In this document: one piece after another, positions 6,346-10,930 of the stretch | Layout: each line of letters starts with the position of its first letter | Numbering within the stretch: position 1 is the first letter of the stretch | Program-made: the position numbers and the translations under genes | The notes under the pieces: generated by a model | Databases searched by the model: none | Seen by the model: the letters and a program-made list of their open reading frames with translations, nothing else | Told to the model about the DNA's origin: nothing | NCBI GenBank assembly: GCA_001915545.1 | Contig: MNQS01000139.1 | Coordinates: 1 to 10,930, forward strand | Direction of reading: 5' to 3' | DNA from: Bacteroides sp. 43_108 | GTDB taxonomy: Bacteria > Bacteroidota > Bacteroidia > Bacteroidales > Bacteroidaceae | DNA length: 10,930 bases

Positions 6346-8805
6346 ATGAAAATAAAACTAACCCTAGGACTCTGTTGCGCAACACTGGTATTGTCAGCGC
6401 AAACCAAACTACCCTCCATTGATACCTTTCCTCAAAAAAAAGATATCTACAAGAAAAGATGGATTGACTTCAACAAGAACGGGAAAAAAGACATCTACGA
6501 AGACCCGACACAAGACGTAGAAAAGCGACTGGACGACCTGATTTCACAAATGACCCTCGAAGAAAAGGCCGGGCAGCTGGTTACTTATTACGGGTTCAAC
6601 AAGGTGCTGGAAGACAGCGTACCAACCCTGGCATGGAAACAAACTGCACTCCGCAATGGAGTCGCCAATATCGACGAACACCTGAATGGAGAAATCTACG
6701 ACTTGAAACGATTAGTGGCCTGCATGCATGAAACACAACGTTTCTTCGTGGAATATACCCGATTAGGAATCCCGGTAGATTTCTCCAATGAAGGAATCAG
6801 AGGGTTATGCGCTCCCAAAGCAACCAGTTTCCCGTCTATGAACGGACTAGGATGTACTTGGGACAAAGAATTAGCTTACCTCCAAGGAGAAATTGAAGGA
6901 AAAGAAGCTAGAGTATTAGGATACACCAACGTTTATGCTCCTATTCTGGATGTAGCCCGCGACCAGCGCTGGGGACGATGGGAAGGAAGCATTGGCGAGG
7001 ACCCGTATCTGGTAGCACGTCTGGGTGTAGAGATGGCCAAAGGTATCCAAAGCCAGAAGGTCGTTTCTACCCCAAAACATTATGTCGGATACGGCGATTG
7101 CAAAGCTGCCAGACAATGGGATGCCCGTACCGACCCACACGTCACTCCTTCAGAAATGTATTACATCCATGAATACCCTTTCCGCAAGGTATTCCAGGAA
7201 GCCGGAGCATTGGGAGTCATGTGTGCTTACAATGATTACGATGGAGTTCCCATGTCTGGAAACTATCATTATCTCACCGAAGTTCTCCGACAGGAAATGG
7301 GGTTCAAAGGGTATGTAGTGTCAGACAGCTATGCTATTGGACGTTTAGCTGGTGTACACAAAGTGGCCGCAGACGAAAAAGAGTCTTGTCTACAAGCCTT
7401 AAAGGCAGGATTAAATGTACGCACTGAATTTAACAAACCTGATGATTACACTCGATACATCAAAGAACTTGTTGAAGAAGGAAAACTGCCAATGAAACGA
7501 ATAGATGAGCTGGTGCGCCAGGTTCTCTACGTCAAGTTCTGGATAGGCCTGTTTGACCAACCTTATATCGGTTCCGGAAAAGATGCCCATACAATCGTTT
7601 CTTCCGCCCTTCACCAGGCAACCGCACTAAGAGCCTCACGCGAATGCCTTGTATTGCTTAAAAACGAAAAACAGATGCTCCCATTAGCAGACCAGTACAA
7701 ACGTATCGCTGTCATCGGCCCTAATGCAAACTCTAAAGGATATGTTCCCACCCATTACGGTCCTCGCGGATTTGATAATTTCATCAGTGTATATGAAGGT
7801 CTGAAAAAAGTTTACGAGAAAGACAAAAATATAAGTATCACCTATTCCAAGGGGATTGATTTAGTAAATAAAGGATGGCCGGAGAATGAACTAATTCGTG
7901 ACACTCTAACTACCGAAGAACAAAAAAGTATTGCAGAAGCAGTACGTATTTCCCAAGAAAGCGATATTATTGTAGCTGTATTGGGAGATGGTTCAAGCAC
8001 TTCCGGAGAAAGTCGTACACGAAGCAGCTTGGATCTTCCCGGCCACCAAGAAGAACTATTACAAGCACTTGTCAAAACCGGGAAGCCTGTTGTTCTGGTT
8101 TTAATTTGGGGACGGCCAACCAGTATCAACTTTGGCAACAAATATTGCCCCGCTGTGTTAGCCGCAGGCTATCCTGGTGCACAAGGTGGACTTGCCATTG
8201 CTGAAGCACTAAAAGGTGACTATACTCCAGGAGGAAAATTAAACGGAACCTGGCCGAAAACCGTAGGACAACTTCCTATGAATATTCCAACAAAGCCCAA
8301 TGCCAACATGGAAGAACTGCACTATCATACGGTGGCCAACAAAGGATTACTTTACTGTTTCGGACACGGACTGTCTTATACACAATTTAAATATGAAAAT
8401 TTGCACATTGACAGTATCCATACCCATACCGGACACGTACAAGTTTCCTGCAAAATAACTAATACAGGACGTTATGAGGGCGATGAAGTGATACAATTAT
8501 ATGTAAACGATGTCATTAGTTCCACAACGACCTATGAAAAAAACCTTCGCGGATTTGAACGTATCCACCTAAAACCGGGTGAAAGCCGTACCGTACACTT
8601 TTCTCTCGTGCCGGATGATTTGATTCTAATCAATGCAAACCACGAAAGAGTAGTTGAACCTGGAGAATTTAAGGTGATGATAGGCAGTTCTTATGAAGAC
8701 ATCCGTTTAACTGGAAGTTTCTATTACAGAAGCACTCAGACGAATCCGACTCATCGAACCAACAAAAAGGAAAAAATCATGAATGATACAGAATTTGTGC
8801 AATAA
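6346..8805 (+). CDS. Exported GH3 beta-glucosidase/beta-xylosidase-type enzyme
   Basis: The 819-residue product starts at ATG 6346, which gives a clean signal peptide ending near LSA at residue 18. A longer in-frame start at 6208 would add 46 arginine-rich residues overlapping the GH2 gene and lose the signal peptide, so it is rejected. Residues 41-53 form an EF-hand-like loop, DFNKNGKKDIYED. The GH3 N-terminal barrel (about 60-405) has KHY at 244-246 and the nucleophile D327 in GYVVSDSYA. The GH3 C-terminal alpha/beta domain (about 430-675) supplies the acid/base E555 in SGESRTRSSLDLPG. A fibronectin type III-like domain (about 695-785) follows, then a short polar tail. GH3 enzymes remove terminal beta-linked glucose, xylose or related sugars from the non-reducing end; the exact specificity is open. 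It lies 20 bases after GH2 and 14 before the next gene. GC is high in the first third and drops after about 7150. Confidence 0.92.
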   Translation: MKIKLTLGLCCATLVLSAQTKLPSIDTFPQKKDIYKKRWIDFNKNGKKDIYEDPTQDVEKRLDDLISQMTLEEKAGQLVTYYGFNKVLEDSVPTLAWKQTALRNGVANIDEHLNGEIYDLKRLVACMHETQRFFVEYTRLGIPVDFSNEGIRGLCAPKATSFPSMNGLGCTWDKELAYLQGEIEGKEARVLGYTNVYAPILDVARDQRWGRWEGSIGEDPYLVARLGVEMAKGIQSQKVVSTPKHYVGYGDCKAARQWDARTDPHVTPSEMYYIHEYPFRKVFQEAGALGVMCAYNDYDGVPMSGNYHYLTEVLRQEMGFKGYVVSDSYAIGRLAGVHKVAADEKESCLQALKAGLNVRTEFNKPDDYTRYIKELVEEGKLPMKRIDELVRQVLYVKFWIGLFDQPYIGSGKDAHTIVSSALHQATALRASRECLVLLKNEKQMLPLADQYKRIAVIGPNANSKGYVPTHYGPRGFDNFISVYEGLKKVYEKDKNISITYSKGIDLVNKGWPENELIRDTLTTEEQKSIAEAVRISQESDIIVAVLGDGSSTSGESRTRSSLDLPGHQEELLQALVKTGKPVVLVLIWGRPTSINFGNKYCPAVLAAGYPGAQGGLAIAEALKGDYTPGGKLNGTWPKTVGQLPMNIPTKPNANMEELHYHTVANKGLLYCFGHGLSYTQFKYENLHIDSIHTHTGHVQVSCKITNTGRYEGDEVIQLYVNDVISSTTTYEKNLRGFERIHLKPGESRTVHFSLVPDDLILINANHERVVEPGEFKVMIGSSYEDIRLTGSFYYRSTQTNPTHRTNKKEKIMNDTEFVQ

Positions 8806-8819
8806 TACCAGAAAATAAG

Positions 8820-10811
8820 ATGAAACTAAAATTTTTATTGACATTGTTTCTGATATTTAATATAATAGTCGGAAACAGCCAGACCCTACAGCCCAACTCA
8901 CAAGTCCGGAAAGTATATGTGATTTTTAAAACACATCTGGATGTCGGATTTACCAATTTGAGTTCAGTGGTTACACAACGTTACATTCACGAATTTATAC
9001 CTAAGGCTATTAATGTCGCAGAAAAAATGAAATCCGACGGTAGCGGCGACCGTTATGTATGGACAACAGGCTCCTGGCTCATCTGGAAGTATCTTCAAGA
9101 AGCATCGGAGGAAGATATCAAACGATTGAACAAGGCCATTCAAGAAGGAGATATTATATGGAATGCGGTTCCATATACTGTGGAGTCGGAAACAATGAAC
9201 CGAGACTTGTTCAATAGTTGTTTACAGCTTTCAAAAGAATTAGACCGCAAATACGGAAAGCATACGATTGCAGCCAAAATGACCGACGTACCCGGACATA
9301 CACGAGGTATCATAGCTCCACTGACCAATGCCGAAATACGCTTTCTCCATATCGGAGTCAATTCAGCCTGCCCCGTTCCTGATGTTCCTCCATTTTGCCG
9401 CTGGAAAGATTCGGAAGGCAACGAATTAATTCTTGCTTACCAGCAAGACTATGGAGAAGAGACCTTACTTCCAGACGAAAAGACTGTGATCTCAATCAAC
9501 TTTACAGGAGACAATCATGGTCCTCATCAATATGAAGATGTAAAACGAATCTATGCAAATATTCGTAAACGTTACCCTAATGCGGAAGTCATAGGAGCTT
9601 CCTTAAACGATGTAGCTGAAATCCTTTGGAGTATGCGTAATGATTTGCCGATTATTACTTCTGAAATAGGAGATACTTGGATTTATGGTTATGGAGGCTC
9701 TCCTATACGCATGGCTAAATATCGAGTACTTTCCCATCTTTTCTCAAGATGGGAGAAGGAAGGTAAATTCAAGGGATACGAAAAGGGGAAATTGAATTTT
9801 GTGGCCGAGTTAGGATTGATAGCGGAACATACCCAAGGGATAGACGTAAAAAATCACCTGCGTCATTGGGATGCGTACAATATGGAAACATTCAGAGCTT
9901 TTCGTGCAGCAGAATTATTCAGCAAAGCAGAACAGTCATGGAAAGAAATAGATGCCTATATAGGGAGTGCCATAACTTTATTACCGCCTTCCTTGCAAAA
10001 AGAGGCAATAGAAGAAGTCGCGAAAGTAGACCAAATCTCTTTAAAGGACATCAAAGAGAACACTACTTTGACTGACTGGCACCAATCATTAATGAAAGGA
10101 TTTCAGATTACAGGTTTATCCTATCAAATGTTTAACCAAAAAGATTATGACAAATTTCAAAAGAACTATATGCGTACACGTCCGGAGTGGGGAATAGCGG
10201 ATCTCGGAAAACCTGGATTGGAAAATTCAGAAGCCATAAGTGCTACTCTTAACGCACAAATCACAAAGCAATCTACTACTAAAGAAAAAGAAGGAATACG
10301 TACCGTGTCTGAATTGAAATTTCCATTTTATCCTGAACTACCTTCAGGCGTATATCCCGAACGTATACAAACCGAAACATGGATTTCAAACAATGGAAAA
10401 CAAGCAGAAGTATCATGTACTCTTTTCCGCAAACCCGCAGTACGCCTGCCTGAAGCCTACTGGCTCTCATTCAATGCAGATAATATCATTTCCATTATTG
10501 CAGAAAAAACCGGTGAAAGAGTAGACGTAATGGACGTAGTAGAAAAAGGTAACCGGCAGATGCATGGGATAGACCGGTACATCGACCTCGTTACCACTAC
10601 GGGAACTTACCGTATATGGAGCAAAGAAGCCTTTCTTGTCAATATAGGAGAAGCTGACGGACTCAATTACTCCACCAGTTATCCCGATATACGGAACGGC
10701 ATTCATTTCAATCTAAGCAATAACTTATGGGGGACTAATTTCTCTATGTGGTGGGAAGGTTCCATTACATTCCATTTCAAAATTGAAAAACTAGATAATA
10801 GTTTCATGTAA
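8820..10811 (+). CDS. DUF5054-type protein, GH38-like putative metal-dependent glycosidase
   Basis: This 663-residue protein has a signal peptide probably cleaved after residue 20 (GNS), without a lipobox. It resembles the DUF5054 family, whose substrate I do not know. Several motifs line up with the zinc site of GH38 alpha-mannosidases. HLDVGF at 39-44 fits the family's HxDxG (metal ligands H39 and D41). DVPGH at 156-160 fits DxxGH (ligand and presumed nucleophile D156). GDNHGP at 230-235 resembles the glycine-rich GH38 loop, and EHTQG at 336-340 could give the fourth ligand, H337. Also notable are GDTWIYGYGG at 284-293 and a C-terminal beta region with NLWGTNF. The protein appears complete. 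I infer an exo-glycosidase that removes a capping sugar, possibly alpha-mannose-like; the motif alignment was done by eye and the reaction is unproven. It closes the operon, 14 bases after GH3, and is more AT-rich than the GH2 gene. Confidence 0.8.
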   Translation: MKLKFLLTLFLIFNIIVGNSQTLQPNSQVRKVYVIFKTHLDVGFTNLSSVVTQRYIHEFIPKAINVAEKMKSDGSGDRYVWTTGSWLIWKYLQEASEEDIKRLNKAIQEGDIIWNAVPYTVESETMNRDLFNSCLQLSKELDRKYGKHTIAAKMTDVPGHTRGIIAPLTNAEIRFLHIGVNSACPVPDVPPFCRWKDSEGNELILAYQQDYGEETLLPDEKTVISINFTGDNHGPHQYEDVKRIYANIRKRYPNAEVIGASLNDVAEILWSMRNDLPIITSEIGDTWIYGYGGSPIRMAKYRVLSHLFSRWEKEGKFKGYEKGKLNFVAELGLIAEHTQGIDVKNHLRHWDAYNMETFRAFRAAELFSKAEQSWKEIDAYIGSAITLLPPSLQKEAIEEVAKVDQISLKDIKENTTLTDWHQSLMKGFQITGLSYQMFNQKDYDKFQKNYMRTRPEWGIADLGKPGLENSEAISATLNAQITKQSTTKEKEGIRTVSELKFPFYPELPSGVYPERIQTETWISNNGKQAEVSCTLFRKPAVRLPEAYWLSFNADNIISIIAEKTGERVDVMDVVEKGNRQMHGIDRYIDLVTTTGTYRIWSKEAFLVNIGEADGLNYSTSYPDIRNGIHFNLSNNLWGTNFSMWWEGSITFHFKIEKLDNSFM

Positions 10812-10930
10812 GGTCATTAAAAAACACCGACAATAGCGAAATTCCATCAATCATAATATCCCGCTTTTGTTTTTATAAAAAGTCTCAGCACATTTCCCAA
10901 TTTGTCCTTGAATATTCTCTGTTTCACAGT
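10812..10930. other. Downstream flank, possible 3' end of a convergent gene
   Basis: No gene is firmly supported. On the - strand a frame is open from the right edge to a TGA at 10847-10849, encoding 27 residues that end in FIKTKAGYYD. It could be the C-terminus of a convergent gene lying mostly outside the window. A second minus-strand frame is also open over nearly the same stretch, and this length is unremarkable in AT-rich DNA. The 12-base palindrome TTTTTATAAAAA at 10870-10881 is all A-T. No GC-rich hairpin with a T-run, and so no clear terminator, is seen after the TAA at 10809. Confidence 0.25.

Noticed and set aside
10835..10881. Possible terminator after the last gene (AGCG...CGCT, then T-rich DNA)
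   Set aside because: The stem has only 4 base pairs around a loop of more than 20 bases, and the T-run is interrupted; too weak to call.
1..10930. CRISPR array, tRNA/rRNA genes, insertion sequence ends or attachment sites
   Set aside because: No regularly spaced repeats, cloverleaf-like elements, transposase coding sequence or terminal inverted repeats were seen on either strand.

Overview
The window reads as a piece of a Bacteroidota genome, most likely a Bacteroidales gut-type organism such as Bacteroides, Phocaeicola or Prevotella. The signs are a TAnnTTTG-type promoter ahead of the first gene, the absence of strong Shine-Dalgarno sites, an ECF sigma factor beside carbohydrate-active enzymes, and exported glycosidases with signal peptides typical of the phylum. 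The exact species cannot be read from the sequence.

Layout, all on the + strand. Bases 1-267 are an AT-rich leader holding a short palindrome (73-90), a good promoter (-7 box at 186-193) and a hairpin in the 5' untranslated region. An ECF sigma factor gene (268-867) follows. After a 72-base gap containing a perfect 11-bp inverted repeat come four tightly packed genes: a GH35 beta-galactosidase-type enzyme (940-3408), a GH2 enzyme with a C-terminal discoidin-like domain (3416-6325), a GH3 beta-glycosidase (6346-8805) and a DUF5054-type protein with GH38-like metal-site motifs (8820-10811). The gaps between these four genes are 7, 20 and 14 bases, which is operon spacing. The last 119 bases hold no convincing gene, though an open frame enters from the right edge on the - strand.

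How the genes fit together (inference). All four enzymes have Sec signal peptides and none has a lipobox, so they are probably periplasmic, exo-acting enzymes that trim an imported oligosaccharide carrying terminal beta-galactose-like and beta-glucose/xylose-like residues, plus a linkage handled by the GH38-like enzyme. No SusC/SusD pair, FecR anti-sigma, endo-acting enzyme or transporter lies in the window. This is therefore either the enzyme arm of a polysaccharide utilization locus whose uptake genes lie elsewhere, or a stand-alone sigma-controlled trimming operon.

Points most worth a second look: an abrupt GC jump near 1740 inside the GH35 gene, between its two catalytic glutamates, that suggests a mosaic gene; the GH38-like protein of unknown substrate; and the sigma factor joined directly to glycosidases with an inverted repeat just before the first enzyme's start codon.
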